From contig CADCEW010000004.1 in NCBI GenBank assembly GCA_902800585.1, positions 39,153 through 103,152 of the forward strand: a stretch of 64,000 bases of DNA, given 5' to 3'. The notes beneath the pieces were generated by a model. The model was not told the DNA's origin. It made no database searches and worked only from the letters and a program-made list of their open reading frames with translations. Below are positions 51,522-63,171 of this stretch, one piece after another. Position 1 is the stretch's first letter. Every line of letters begins with the position of its first letter. The position numbers were made by a program, and so were the translations under genes. The DNA is from an uncultured Prevotellaceae bacterium (lineage in GTDB: Bacteria > Bacteroidota > Bacteroidia > Bacteroidales > Bacteroidaceae).

Positions 51522-53858
51522 TTATTTTCTTGCGCTGACCATACTCTCAGAGAAATAATGGTCTCGGAGTGGTTTATTGACAGGTTTACCCTTTATGGTA
51601 ATCTGACTTTGGAGTCGGATGTCCGTTGATGAGGCTCCCACCTTGATGGTAAACGAACCAGGCAGGATGTTCCACTGACGCTCTCCTTGATGGCTATAGA
51701 AACCTAACTGCTCTAGATAGAGGCGCGTGGTGACAGTCCGAGTCTCTCCTGGGTTGAGTGACACACGGGCAAAACCTTGTAACTGGATGGGACGAATCTG
51801 CTGACCTTCCGCTGTCGGAGAGAGATAGATCTGAGCGATCTCGTCGGCAGCCACCTGTCCTGTGTTCTTTATCTGGAAGGTCACTTCTACTGATTCATCA
51901 GTCGTCTGTGCCTCACTATTCACCTGCAGGTTCTTGTATTCAAAGGTAGTATAACTCAGTCCATAACCAAAGGGCCACTGTATCCGTGAATCCTTTTCTG
52001 CCGTATAGTTGTAGCAGATGGATTCGTTGATCTCCGTATTCGGATAACTGACAGAGAGCTTGGCTGAAGGAACGACCTTACCATAAAGGATGTCGGCAAC
52101 AGCATTTCCACCCTCCTCACCAGGATACCAAGCCTGAATAACGGCTGCGCAACGGTTGGCGAGGTCAGAGATGACTTGTGCCCTACCTCCGAAGATGACC
52201 AGAATGACAGGTTTACCCGTTTGAATCAGTTCCTCTACATACTGTTCCTGTTTGCCAGGCAGACGGAGTCCCTGACGATCACGGTTCTCACCGCAAAGCA
52301 TCACATTCTCTCCGACGGCAGCGATAATCACATCGGCCTCTTTTGCCATCGTGAGGGCTTCCTGTTTGTCGGCTTTCTCTCCAGCATCCACCTTGCGATG
52401 CAGGATATAGTAATCCCATGCACGCTCATCACCACCTTTGGAGAATTTCGTTTCTATCTCCTCTGTCCAGTCGCATCCACGAGAATACAGGATATTGGTA
52501 CCTTCGGGTTTGTGTGCATTCATACCCTCGAGCAGTGTGATCACATGGGGATGATCCAGGTCTTTCTCAATCATCTTCCAGAAATAAGTCATCGCAGGGA
52601 AGGAATAGTCGCCACACATCGCCCACATGGAATTGGCATTAGGACCAGTCAGGAGGATGTTCTTGGCATTCTTGAGTGGTAAGATGCCGTTATTCTCCAA
52701 CAACACGATGGATTGCGTCGCGATATCGTAGGAAGTCTGACGCTCCTCAGGGGTGTCTAACTGAATCTCTCCTGTACTATAGAGATACGGATTTTTGTCA
52801 AACAGTCCTGCACGGAACTTGTAGCGGAGCACATTCTTGACAGCACGCTCCAATACTTCCGGCTTCACCAATCCTTTCTCGATGGCTTCTGGCAGATATT
52901 TGTAGTCTGAACCTGTGGGGAAATCCACATCATTGCCACCATTGATGGCGGCTGCCGCTTTAGACATAGCATCAGGAAGGTCGGGCAACTGGTCGATGGC
53001 CGTATAGTCGCTGACAACCATACCATCGAAGCCGACATATCCACGAAGGATGTCCTGCAGGATTTCGCTGTTAGCCACACAGTTCGTACCATGTACAGCA
53101 TGATAGCCAGGCATGACAGCCTTGCTGCCTGCCAGTCGAATCATGGTCTCATGAGGCAGCAGGATTTCTTCCATCAGTTCCTTTTCTTCTGCATCACCGC
53201 CTCCGCCATAGCCAAGGTAGTGCTTGGAACAGGCACCCACTCCCTTCTTGAGATCTCCCTGTTGCAGTCCTTTCACGAAGGCTGTACCCATCACTGCCGA
53301 GAGGTATGCATCTTCGCCATAAGACTCCTCCAGGCGATTGAAGCTGGGTGTGCGACAGACGTCCACCATAGGCGACAAGGAGAGGATGCCTCCCATCTTA
53401 CGCATGGTCGTACTTGTCTGGCGTGTCTTTACCTCAGCCAGTTCGGGATTGAATGAACAGGCTTGTCCAATCTGCTGGGGATAGATGGTTGCCCCACGGG
53501 TATTGATACCTGACAGCACCTCCTCATGGAAGAGGGCAGGAATACCGTTAGGTGTGTGGTTCATCAACCATTCCTGTACGGCTGCCACCCTATCACGAAG
53601 GACTTCGGGTTCTAGAGGTTTCTGACTGGCATATTGTGAGAAGTGTCCGATACCATTGGGAATCAGTTGAATACATTTGGTAGTATCCAAGTGTCCCTGT
53701 TTGTCGAACAACTCATCCATATAGATACTTCTCAACTGGGCAACGCGCTCCTCTTGTGACATCCTGTCATACAGGTCGTTTATTCTTTGTTCCATATCGA
53801 TAGCGTTATTGCAGCCTGCAAACAATGCAGCCAGGCATATCAAAATAAATCCTTTCAT
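51522..53858 (-). CDS. GH3 beta-glycosidase lipoprotein
   Basis: 778 aa; signal peptide with lipobox ALFAGC (C15), so membrane-anchored. GH3 barrel with nucleophile D284 in VVSDYTAID and KHYLGYGGGG, alpha/beta sandwich with GENRDRQGLRLPGKQ, C-terminal fibronectin-III-like domain. Lacks the PA14 insert of Xyl3A. Substrate could be beta-xyloside or beta-glucoside. Sixth-from-last gene region of the long leftward operon; 2 bases before the GH97 start and 37 after the esterase. Confidence 0.9.
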   Translation of the reverse strand: MKGFILICLAALFAGCNNAIDMEQRINDLYDRMSQEERVAQLRSIYMDELFDKQGHLDTTKCIQLIPNGIGHFSQYASQKPLEPEVLRDRVAAVQEWLMNHTPNGIPALFHEEVLSGINTRGATIYPQQIGQACSFNPELAEVKTRQTSTTMRKMGGILSLSPMVDVCRTPSFNRLEESYGEDAYLSAVMGTAFVKGLQQGDLKKGVGACSKHYLGYGGGGDAEEKELMEEILLPHETMIRLAGSKAVMPGYHAVHGTNCVANSEILQDILRGYVGFDGMVVSDYTAIDQLPDLPDAMSKAAAAINGGNDVDFPTGSDYKYLPEAIEKGLVKPEVLERAVKNVLRYKFRAGLFDKNPYLYSTGEIQLDTPEERQTSYDIATQSIVLLENNGILPLKNAKNILLTGPNANSMWAMCGDYSFPAMTYFWKMIEKDLDHPHVITLLEGMNAHKPEGTNILYSRGCDWTEEIETKFSKGGDERAWDYYILHRKVDAGEKADKQEALTMAKEADVIIAAVGENVMLCGENRDRQGLRLPGKQEQYVEELIQTGKPVILVIFGGRAQVISDLANRCAAVIQAWYPGEEGGNAVADILYGKVVPSAKLSVSYPNTEINESICYNYTAEKDSRIQWPFGYGLSYTTFEYKNLQVNSEAQTTDESVEVTFQIKNTGQVAADEIAQIYLSPTAEGQQIRPIQLQGFARVSLNPGETRTVTTRLYLEQLGFYSHQGERQWNILPGSFTIKVGASSTDIRLQSQITIKGKPVNKPLRDHYFSESMVSARK

Positions 53859-53895
53859 ATTTATTTGTAAATGATGTTACTTAACAGAATCAAGC

Positions 53896-54843
53896 TTATT
53901 TCCCTGTGCGGACAGCATTGAGGAAATTCACCATCTTTTGTAGGTTCTCCTCGGAATACATACCCATCCCATGTCCGCCTTCAGGGACAAAGGTCGCTTC
54001 AGTCCTGACACCTGCAGCCTTCAGCAACTCATAGAACATCTTTCCCTGACAACAGGGGACTACGTTATCTTTCTCTCCGTGGAAGATGATGATGGGCGGA
54101 TTCTTCTTGTCGACATAGTAAGTGGCACTCAGACTACGGTATTTGTCTGGCTCCTTGTCGAGTTTAGAGTCCAGCAGCACATCCTCGGGACTATTCTCGC
54201 CCATCTTCATTCCTTCGCCACAGTCCATCGCAGTGAGGTCGACAGGACCAGACCAGTCGCAGGCGGCATTCACACGACTGCACTCATTGGGATAGTTACC
54301 GATATTGCCTTCCAGGTCGATGTCGATGTTACCTACCTTTGTCTGCTTGATACCACTGGTGGTGGCAGCAATAGAGGCGAGGTGTCCGCCAGAAGAGAAT
54401 CCGCTGGTGGCAATGAATGACGGGTCGAACTTATACTTCTTCGCCTCCCCACGCACAAAGCGGATGACGGCACGAATGTCGTGAATCTGGGCAGGCCACT
54501 TGGCATCCATGCTCGAACGGTGGTTCGGACACACAACGGCATAGCCAGCCTCCAGCAATGCCTTCACGATGGTACCAAGGTCGGCAGCACCTTTTCCATT
54601 GTTATTAAACCAAGCACTGCCATAGATATGGATGACGACAGGATAGGCGTCCTTCTCTTGTTTGGGAAGATAGATGTCACAGGTATGATAGGTTTGATCG
54701 TCACCTGCGTAATTCACGTCTTTCCACTGTTGACTGGTCTCCAGTTTGACTTCAGGAACCTGAAAACCGCCAAAGCCTCCTGCTGGCTGAGCCATTGCTA
54801 CAACGGCCATGCATGATAGGAATGATAATAGTATCTTTTTCAT
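53896..54843 (-). CDS. Alpha/beta-hydrolase esterase, BD-FAE type
   Basis: 315 aa exported esterase. Signal peptide 1-18. Fold and motifs match the Bacteroidetes BD-FAE group: oxyanion segment HIYGSAWF, GFSSGGHLAS with nucleophile S150, HGEKDNVVP with the acid, and GGHGMGMY with the histidine. Such enzymes remove acetyl or feruloyl groups from xylan. Located between GH43 and GH3 genes, consistent with deacylation before debranching. Exact substrate not decidable from sequence. Confidence 0.82.
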   Translation of the reverse strand: MKKILLSFLSCMAVVAMAQPAGGFGGFQVPEVKLETSQQWKDVNYAGDDQTYHTCDIYLPKQEKDAYPVVIHIYGSAWFNNNGKGAADLGTIVKALLEAGYAVVCPNHRSSMDAKWPAQIHDIRAVIRFVRGEAKKYKFDPSFIATSGFSSGGHLASIAATTSGIKQTKVGNIDIDLEGNIGNYPNECSRVNAACDWSGPVDLTAMDCGEGMKMGENSPEDVLLDSKLDKEPDKYRSLSATYYVDKKNPPIIIFHGEKDNVVPCCQGKMFYELLKAAGVRTEATFVPEGGHGMGMYSEENLQKMVNFLNAVRTGK

Positions 54844-54854
54844 TTTTCTAGGTA

Positions 54855-56312
54855 TTAATGATTACGGAAATTCCATTTTGAGTTGTCGCTATTGAAGTCG
54901 TATTCAGCCAGCGTAGGGGTAGAGTCGCCTGCAGAGTAGATGCAATACTTGGTGTTCTTACCCTCCTGACCAGGAATGACGTAAGGCATGATACGATAAG
55001 TGCCGTCTGTGAGTTGTTCTATCCACCACAACTGTGCATCCTCACCTTGGAAATCCTTGGTGGTGAGCTCGAGGTTAGCTGTGGCAGTCAGTGCACGGTT
55101 CGTGCCTTCAATCTTGATCTCATAGAGAGGACCTGTCAGACGACTACCCTTATCAGGACGTGGGGTGATGGTCCACTTCTGCCAAGGACGGAACATATAG
55201 TCGCCACAACGTACTGCTATCTCGCCTTTCGGCCAGCTGCCCTGTACCTGCTCCAGTGTCTGGTTAGCGACAGGCTTCACAGGTTGCTGCATCTGTTCTC
55301 TGTTAAACCACCCCATACGCTCCTGTGGCATACGTACAAAGTCAACGGCGAGTTCCAACGAGTATCCACGACGCTCACTCTCAATCTCAAAGGTGCCACC
55401 CTTGAACAGTTCACCAGCATAGGGCCAGTCGTTCTTCCACAACAAAGGATGGATGGCAAGCACGGAACGGCCGCCTTGGTCGAAGTCTGCCTCCCAGTGG
55501 AACGACATTACCTCTACACCCTCGTCAATGATGGTACGTCCGAAATGTCCTGCACCTGCCTTGCGGTCGCCAGCAGCAATCACCAGACGACCACCACCAT
55601 GGAACATATCACGGTTGACATTATCGAGATAGGGACCTTCAACGCTCCTGGAGCGACCTACTACGATGTTATAGGTAGAGTTCACACCATCACAACAGGT
55701 TCCATGGGTACCTAAGAGATAGTACCAGCCGTTGCGATAGATCAGGTCGCTGGCCTCGCAGTCGATGGCGATATCTTTCTCTTTGTTACCTTTGACGCGG
55801 AAACCTGTCTTGGGGTCTAGTTCGATGAGGCGGATGGTTCCGAAATAAGTACCATAACTCACCCACAGGCGACCTGTGGTAGGGTCGAGCAACATTCCCG
55901 GGTCGATGGCATCCTGGTCTTCCATGCCGTCAGAGGCACAGACCTCTACAGCCTCCGTCCATTTAAAGTCTGGTGATTTAGGGTCGAGGGTCTTGTTCCA
56001 CATGGTGAGGATACGACCAGCATGTCCGCCACCAAGTCCACCACCTGTAGCACCATAGATACAGAGATAGCGATCGCCGATTTTCATGACATCAGGGGCT
56101 GCTCCGCCTCCAGGTCTGTCGGCTCCACTGTTCCAAGTCCAGCCGTCTTCAGAGATGAGACCGCCGCCACCAGTGCCAAAGGTGTAATACTTGCCGTCGC
56201 ACTCAGCGATGGTCGAAGGGTCATGAATATAGGGTGCACCAATCTGTGCCATAACGGGTGTTATGGCAATGCAAAAATTAAACAATGATATAAAAAGAAA
56301 TATACGTTTCAT
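54855..56312 (-). CDS. GH43 glycosidase with ricin-type beta-trefoil domain
   Basis: 485 aa. Signal peptide ends PVMAQ. GH43 propeller with base D31 (YIHDPSTIAECDGKYY), QDAIDPGMLLD and IDCEASDLIYRNGWYYLL (acid). The layout around HDPS resembles endo-arabinanase-like GH43 members. The C-terminal about 110 residues (LYEIKIEGTNRALTAT...WNFRNH) look like a ricin B/CBM13-like trefoil. It may cut arabinan or arabinoxylan side chains. 11 bases upstream of the esterase gene. Confidence 0.82.
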   Translation of the reverse strand: MKRIFLFISLFNFCIAITPVMAQIGAPYIHDPSTIAECDGKYYTFGTGGGGLISEDGWTWNSGADRPGGGAAPDVMKIGDRYLCIYGATGGGLGGGHAGRILTMWNKTLDPKSPDFKWTEAVEVCASDGMEDQDAIDPGMLLDPTTGRLWVSYGTYFGTIRLIELDPKTGFRVKGNKEKDIAIDCEASDLIYRNGWYYLLGTHGTCCDGVNSTYNIVVGRSRSVEGPYLDNVNRDMFHGGGRLVIAAGDRKAGAGHFGRTIIDEGVEVMSFHWEADFDQGGRSVLAIHPLLWKNDWPYAGELFKGGTFEIESERRGYSLELAVDFVRMPQERMGWFNREQMQQPVKPVANQTLEQVQGSWPKGEIAVRCGDYMFRPWQKWTITPRPDKGSRLTGPLYEIKIEGTNRALTATANLELTTKDFQGEDAQLWWIEQLTDGTYRIMPYVIPGQEGKNTKYCIYSAGDSTPTLAEYDFNSDNSKWNFRNH

Positions 56313-56361
56313 ATGGCGTTACATCTTAATGATTACATTTTTGAATTATAACATTTTAAAA

Positions 56362-58446
56362 TTATTGAATTGTTACATTATAGTTAGTAACTGGGTTACC
56401 TTTCTCGTCGAGGAAGCGGACGCAGAAGTCGCTCATGCCTGGACCGTTGATGATGGCACCACGCAGGATGTTACGTCCTTTCTTTAAGGTGAGACGCTGC
56501 GACATGCAGTCGTCTTCCACCATACGACGGTCGCCACTGAGCAATAAGACTTCTTGGCCGTTGAGCCACCACATGGAGGCTGAGTTAGAGCCTACAGCCA
56601 GACGTACGTCCTTGATTTCCTCAGGACAATCGATGATGGTGACACCCCAGAAGAGTACACCATAGACCTTCGTGCCCCATTTCTCGGCAAAGCGGAAGAG
56701 TTTCACGTTAAAGTTCTCACTGTCGAGTGCGTGCCAGGTGAGGGTCTGGGTGACAGTCTTCACCTCTGGCTTTTCAGGAGCCTGTGCACCACGACCAAAG
56801 CCTGCAGGAGCCTGTTCCTGTTGGAAGACAGCCTTCACTTTCTGACCATCCTTTGGCAGAATGGTCTGCTGGTCCTTGAAATACTCCCTGTTGAAATGCT
56901 CACGCAGATAACTGTCAGTGAAAACGGTATTGCCGCTATTGGGTTTGTCGATAGGCTCCAAGAGCATCCATCTGCGGATAAAGCCATCCTTGTCAGGCTG
57001 TGCCGTAGGTGTAGTGACAGGTGAGAAATACTTGGGACGATTCTTGCATTGTATCCAGTCTACGCTCAAGGCACCTTCTCCTTCGTTGGTGATGCAGATG
57101 TCTGTGACACCTGTGGGCGTATAATCCAGAGCCACCGTCTGCGTCAGCCACTGATTTCTCAGGTCACGAACGAAACGTGCCATCATGGGGTCGGCAGGTT
57201 TCTCGGGCTTTACTGCCAAGTTAATACGGGCAAGGACCTTTCCTTTGGCATCCTTCTCACGAATGCATAACTCAGTATTGTCAGAGGCCTTCACACTAAT
57301 CAACAGGTATCCGTCAGTAAGACAACTGAAGTCGATATCCTTATACTGAATCCAACTGCCCTTCTTAGGCAAGGTGGCCTGATAACCACGGAAGGTATTG
57401 ATGGTATCGATGAGTGCAGTGGTGACATCGCTGCTGGCACTGCTATAACGGTCGATTTCAATTTTCTCCGTCGCCTTGTTGATACCTACACCACGCAGGG
57501 TCTGCTTCACTTCCTGAATAGTGCCGTCGGCATTGAAATACAATTTCTCGATGCAGGCAGAACGACGTTTGTCGTCATTGGGAGAGAAATAATTGTGATG
57601 ATAGAAGAGGTACCACTGGCCTTTGTAGTTGACAATACTATGGTGGTTGGTCCAGCAACCGTTGGGTTGCTCAGCCATGATGATTCCTTTGTATTCGTAA
57701 GGTCCCATCGGATTCTTGCTCATAGCATAGGCAAGGACTTCCGTGTTCTCTCTCACATACGGATAGGTCAGGTAATAGTTACCATTATATTCGAAAGCAA
57801 AAGGACCTTCTGCCTGACGGTTGGGCAGGTCTTTCAGACAATGGATACCATACATCTCAAACTCACGATCGCCCCACTTGACTTTTTCCTTGGGCGTATC
57901 GTCAGCGAGTTCCTTCATGTTGGGCTTCAGCTTGGCACAACGACCATTGCCCCAGAAGATATAGGCGTTACCATCGGAAGCCTGCAGCACACAGGGGTCG
58001 ATGCCGTTGATACCCTTGATAGGCTCTGGTTCAGGGATGAACGGACCCTCGGGGCTGTCTGCGATGGCGACACCGACACCAAAGCCTCTGCCGTCTTTAG
58101 GAGCAGAAGGGAAATAGAAATAGTACTTCCCGTTTCGCTCAATACAGTCAGGTGCCCACATTGAATAGGAGTCAGGTTTCACCCAGGGTACTTTGTTCTG
58201 GGTGACAATCACCCCATGGTCTGTCCAGTCGGTGAGATTCTCGGAAGAGAAGACGTGATAGTCCTCCATACAGAACCAGTCCTGTCGCTGTCCTTCTGGT
58301 GGGAAGATGTCGTGCGAGGGGTAGAGATACACCTTGCCGTTAAATACACGGGCAGTTGGATCAGCTGTAAACTGGTCGCGAATAATTGGATTCTGCGCTG
58401 CTACAGTCAGTGGTAGCGCAAGCGCGAGTAGTAATAGCTTTTTCAT
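56362..58446 (-). CDS. GH43 arabinofuranosidase/xylosidase with CBM6-like domain
   Basis: 694 aa; first gene of the long leftward operon. Signal peptide 1-17. GH43 propeller with base D29 (TADPTARVFNGKVYLYPSHD), GIDPCVLQASDG and NRQAEGPFAFEYNGNYY (acid). CBM6-like module about 320-460 ending SVDWIQCKNRP, then a further C-terminal beta domain (about 475-694, WMLLEPIDKPN ... SASMWWLNGQEV ... KKGRNILRGAI) as found in front of some acetyl xylan esterases. A -7 box lies 57 bases upstream and a terminator closes the preceding esterase gene. Confidence 0.87.
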   Translation of the reverse strand: MKKLLLLALALPLTVAAQNPIIRDQFTADPTARVFNGKVYLYPSHDIFPPEGQRQDWFCMEDYHVFSSENLTDWTDHGVIVTQNKVPWVKPDSYSMWAPDCIERNGKYYFYFPSAPKDGRGFGVGVAIADSPEGPFIPEPEPIKGINGIDPCVLQASDGNAYIFWGNGRCAKLKPNMKELADDTPKEKVKWGDREFEMYGIHCLKDLPNRQAEGPFAFEYNGNYYLTYPYVRENTEVLAYAMSKNPMGPYEYKGIIMAEQPNGCWTNHHSIVNYKGQWYLFYHHNYFSPNDDKRRSACIEKLYFNADGTIQEVKQTLRGVGINKATEKIEIDRYSSASSDVTTALIDTINTFRGYQATLPKKGSWIQYKDIDFSCLTDGYLLISVKASDNTELCIREKDAKGKVLARINLAVKPEKPADPMMARFVRDLRNQWLTQTVALDYTPTGVTDICITNEGEGALSVDWIQCKNRPKYFSPVTTPTAQPDKDGFIRRWMLLEPIDKPNSGNTVFTDSYLREHFNREYFKDQQTILPKDGQKVKAVFQQEQAPAGFGRGAQAPEKPEVKTVTQTLTWHALDSENFNVKLFRFAEKWGTKVYGVLFWGVTIIDCPEEIKDVRLAVGSNSASMWWLNGQEVLLLSGDRRMVEDDCMSQRLTLKKGRNILRGAIINGPGMSDFCVRFLDEKGNPVTNYNVTIQ

Positions 58447-58502
58447 CTTGAATTATTAGTTTAAATTTTGTTGTTAGTCATCTTCATGAGGAAAATCTTT
58501 GG

Positions 58503-58510
58503 CAAAGATA
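58503..58510 (-). promoter_or_regulatory. -7 box of long GH43-GH97 operon
   Basis: Leftward TATCTTTG, 57 bases before the GH43 ATG at 58446. No -33 TTTG at standard spacing. Eight further genes follow with gaps of 1-49 bases down to 41346, so they likely form one transcript. Confidence 0.5.
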
Positions 58511-58582
58511 ATTATTTTTTTTCAAAAATAATTGATAAAGCGCAACGAATATTTTATAATATGTAACATCTATAGCTGAAAA

Positions 58583-58610
58583 GCCGCCGATAAGCGTTCT
58601 TACCGACGGC
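58583..58610 (-). terminator. Terminator after CE6-CE1 gene
   Basis: 12-bp stem (two G-T pairs) GCCGTCGGTAAG with CTTATCGGCGGC, loop AACG, then TTTT on the minus strand. Confidence 0.8.
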
Positions 58611-58635
58611 CCCGATATAGGAAAATGGTTGAATA

Positions 58636-60669
<2,034 letters not shown>

Positions 60670-60762
60670 AATTGCAAATGAAACATTATTTTTGTCATAC
60701 GTTACATTTTGCTTTCTTTATGCCTTTTTGTTACATTTCAAAAAGTTTATGATACATAATAG

Positions 60763-60794
60763 TTTGATGTCTATGGGCATTTATTGTATCTTTG
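60763..60794 (+). promoter_or_regulatory. Consensus promoter of small RNA candidate
   Basis: -33 TTTG (60763-60766), 20-base spacer, -7 TATCTTTG (60787-60794). Full consensus, no ORF downstream before the terminator at 60873. Confidence 0.85.
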
Positions 60795-60799
60795 CAAAA

Positions 60800-60904
60800 A
60801 ATTTAAACGACATAATAATTAGGTTAGAAATAATATTTAGATTAGTAGTTATGCTAGTTATGGTTTTAGTATGAGGGCTGACGCGAGGTCACCCCTCTTT
60901 TTTT
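60800..60904 (+). ncRNA. Candidate small RNA, about 105 nt
   Basis: Bounded by a consensus promoter (start near 60800) and a terminator at 60873-60904 (GAGGG...CCCTC with inner GAC/GTC and seven T). No reading frame of note inside. It holds a 21-base box at 60819-60839 (begins TTAGGTTAG, ends TAATATTTA) matching 63214-63234 at 19 of 21 positions. Its 3' end overlaps the stop of the convergent glycosyltransferase gene. Function unknown. Confidence 0.6.
60873..60904 (+). terminator. Terminator of small RNA candidate
   Basis: GAGGG (60873-60877) pairs with CCCTC (60893-60897); inner GAC/GTC; loop GCGAG; then seven T. Confidence 0.8.
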
Positions 60905-61673
60905 ATTTCATGATACTACGAATCGTAAACCAGATATGGAGGAAGAAGGTTTGCACACGACCATAATGGCGACACATCACCTGATAACGCTCTTTCAATG
61001 AATCCCGATGATGCTGGGTGGTATTTCCGCCTTCCATGAAGTCGGCAAGGACAGCATGGGTGTTGACGAGGGACAGTCCCATCTCTTCTGCTTGTTTCAT
61101 CACACGGATGCACCAGTCGACATCGGCAGAGTGACGATAGTGCAGATCGTAGTCGTTCTGTTGTGCGATATCCGTGCGGACATAGAACGCCTGATGACAG
61201 ACGAGCATCCCTTGTTTGAACGAACGCCAACTGAGTTGTTCTGGTGGACGATGGCGGCGCAGATGCAGGAACGCCCCATTCGTATCCACAATGGCCGTAT
61301 CACCATAAATCACAGCAGGCATCTTTGAACTATAAACTTTAAACTCTAAACTTTCAACTTTATTGACAATCGTCTCCAGCGTATCCTCCGCATGCAGCGT
61401 GTCTCCTGCATTCAGGAACACGAGGTAGTCGCCTGTCGCCTTGTGCAGTCCTTTGTTCATCGCATCGTAGAGTCCTTTGTCGGGTTCCGACTGGATGATG
61501 ACCTCATACGCTGCCTTCTCCTTATATGCTTCTGCGATAGCCACTGTCTCGTCTTTCGAGGCTCCGTCGATAATCAGGTGCTCGATAGACGAATAGGTCT
61601 GGCGGCTGACACTGTCAAGGGTGCGTTGCAGCATACTGGCAGCATTATATGTAACGGTGATGATTGTTATCAT
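60903..61673 (-). CDS. GT2 family glycosyltransferase
   Basis: 256 aa cytosolic/membrane-associated glycosyltransferase of GT-A fold. N-terminal TIITVTYNAASMLQRTLDSV and HLIIDGASKDETVAIAEAY (nucleotide-binding start), EPDKGLYDAMNKGLHKATGDYLVFLNAGD with the metal-binding region LNAGD. Typical of transferases that build surface polysaccharides or O-antigen. Residues about 105-115 (ESLEFKVYSSK) are from an AT-rich repeat inserted in frame. Ten bases after the GT4 gene; second in a two-gene operon. Confidence 0.9.
   Translation of the reverse strand: MITIITVTYNAASMLQRTLDSVSRQTYSSIEHLIIDGASKDETVAIAEAYKEKAAYEVIIQSEPDKGLYDAMNKGLHKATGDYLVFLNAGDTLHAEDTLETIVNKVESLEFKVYSSKMPAVIYGDTAIVDTNGAFLHLRRHRPPEQLSWRSFKQGMLVCHQAFYVRTDIAQQNDYDLHYRHSADVDWCIRVMKQAEEMGLSLVNTHAVLADFMEGGNTTQHHRDSLKERYQVMCRHYGRVQTFFLHIWFTIRSIMK
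61325..61365. repeat. In-frame AT-rich repeat in GT2 gene
   Basis: Copies of AAACTTTAAACTCTAAACTTT read as KVESLEFKVYSSK. Same family as 50815-50855. Confidence 0.7.
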
Positions 61674-61683
61674 AGTTCACAGT

Positions 61684-62931
61684 TCATTGTTCATAGATAT
61701 CAATATATCTCTTCGCCACACTTTGTTGGGAGTAATTACGGGTGACTTTCTGAATACAGGCATGACTGACAGCCTCCGTATCTGCCTCGCAGAGTGCCCA
61801 GCGGATACCTTTTGCCAAGTCGTCAGCATCCTGATAGTTGGCGACATAGCCGTTGTCTTGGTGGTCTATCTCCTCTGGGATGCCTCCGATGCGGAACGCC
61901 ACACTGGGGATACCACATGCCATCGCCTCCATAATCGTATTGGGGAGATTCTCAGAAAGGGAGGGCAATACGAACACATCAGCCGCCTGATAGACCTTCA
62001 CGATGCGCTTCGGCTCATTCACATAGCCTAAAGCATGACTGGGGAAGGGCAGAAGGCTGGTGACCTCCTCGGCATGTCCTCCTAAGATGACGACGGCAGT
62101 GCTGTCCACCATCTCAGGATACTGTTCTGCGAGCCGATGACACGCCTCCGTCAGATACTGCATCCCCTTATAGGGGTTAGTGACACGCTGGGAGACGAAG
62201 AGGATGAGGTGGCGGTCAAGGGGTAATCCCAGTTCCGCACGCGCCTTCTTCCTGTCATCAGGATGATAGAGACGGGTATCGATGGGGTTCGGGATGTTGG
62301 TGATATCCTGTCCTTGCAGGAGCGCACTCTTCCGGGCTTCACTGGCCAACCATTCACTGCACGCCACGAAGGTCACGTGTTGTCCTGCCAGCATCTGCTG
62401 TTTCTTGCGCCATATCTGGGCGGCAAGGTCGTTATCGGAGCCTCCGTTGGGTAGCAGCCGACAATGATTACACTGTGTCTCGAACTGTCTGCAGTCAAGG
62501 GTCAGATGACAGATGGCTGTTGCTGGCCAGATGTCATGCATCGTCCATACCACCCGTTTTCCGCTTTCCAGTATCTTTCGGATATTCTTGAGTGACAGCA
62601 TCCCTTGGTTAATCCAGTGCAGGTGGATGACATCCGCCTCCTGGAACTCTCGTAATTTAGTGATGTCTGTGCCACTATTGGCAATATCGATGTCGAAGAG
62701 GTGGGTGCGACGCAGATGCAGGCGCAGCCAGATACAGAACCGCTCCCACAGGAAGTTCCAGTGCAGTCTCCAACCATGCGGAAGGGCTGTCACAGTGATC
62801 TGGTCCGTTTCCTTGTCGTTCACCAGCATCTTCGCTTTGACACCGTTGTTATTCAGTGCCTCTATCAGTCTGTTGGCAGCAACGGCAGCACCGCCTGTCC
62901 GCTCACTCGTATTGACAATTAATACTCTCAT
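61684..62931 (-). CDS. GT4 family glycosyltransferase
   Basis: 415 aa with the start at MRVLIVNTSERTGG (62931); the frame is open 12 codons further but that part covers the promoter. GT-B fold: N-terminal GGAAVAANRLIEAL, C-terminal Rossmann part with ILFVSQRVTNPYKG, FVLPSLSENLPNTIMEAMACGIPSVAFRIGGIPE (the usual E-x7-E region of GT4). Transfers a sugar from a nucleotide donor, probably for surface polysaccharide. First gene of the operon with GT2, behind two tandem promoter copies. Confidence 0.92.
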   Translation of the reverse strand: MRVLIVNTSERTGGAAVAANRLIEALNNNGVKAKMLVNDKETDQITVTALPHGWRLHWNFLWERFCIWLRLHLRRTHLFDIDIANSGTDITKLREFQEADVIHLHWINQGMLSLKNIRKILESGKRVVWTMHDIWPATAICHLTLDCRQFETQCNHCRLLPNGGSDNDLAAQIWRKKQQMLAGQHVTFVACSEWLASEARKSALLQGQDITNIPNPIDTRLYHPDDRKKARAELGLPLDRHLILFVSQRVTNPYKGMQYLTEACHRLAEQYPEMVDSTAVVILGGHAEEVTSLLPFPSHALGYVNEPKRIVKVYQAADVFVLPSLSENLPNTIMEAMACGIPSVAFRIGGIPEEIDHQDNGYVANYQDADDLAKGIRWALCEADTEAVSHACIQKVTRNYSQQSVAKRYIDIYEQ

Positions 62932-62936
62932 GATGA

Positions 62937-62968
62937 CAAAGGTACGAATAAGTGAGTAAAAAACCAAG
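62937..62968 (-). promoter_or_regulatory. GT operon promoter, proximal copy
   Basis: Leftward: -33 CTTG (62968-62965), 20-base spacer, -7 TACCTTTG (62944-62937), 5 bases before the GT4 ATG, so a transcript from here would have almost no leader. Confidence 0.6.
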
Positions 62969-63011
62969 AAAATCTTGAGTTTTTTCGAACGTGAGTATCT
63001 TCGACGTCAGT

Positions 63012-63043
63012 CAAAGGTACGAATAAGTGAGTAAAAAACCAAG
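63012..63043 (-). promoter_or_regulatory. GT operon promoter, distal copy
   Basis: Second, identical promoter: CTTG (63043-63040), 20-base spacer, TACCTTTG (63019-63012). Gives a leader of about 75 bases. Confidence 0.6.
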
Positions 63044-63157
63044 AAAAACAGCATAAAGATGTCTGTTTTCGAACACAAAACGTTGATTTAAGTCAAGAAT
63101 AATGTATTTTTATAAACTTTCTGCATAAAAAAAGATACAGGGTATGAAAAATCGTCG

Positions 63158-63165
63158 TACCTTTG
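63158..63165 (+). promoter_or_regulatory. -7 box before structured RNA candidate
   Basis: TACCTTTG followed by CAATG. No -33 TTTG at the usual distance. Confidence 0.5.
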
Positions 63166-63171
63166 CAATGT

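Larger units (their letters stand above)
62937..63047. repeat. 36-bp direct repeat carrying promoters
   Basis: Perfect copies at 62937-62972 and 63012-63047 (begin CAAAGGTACGAATAAGTGAG), 75 bp apart. Each carries a full leftward promoter. Confidence 0.9.
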
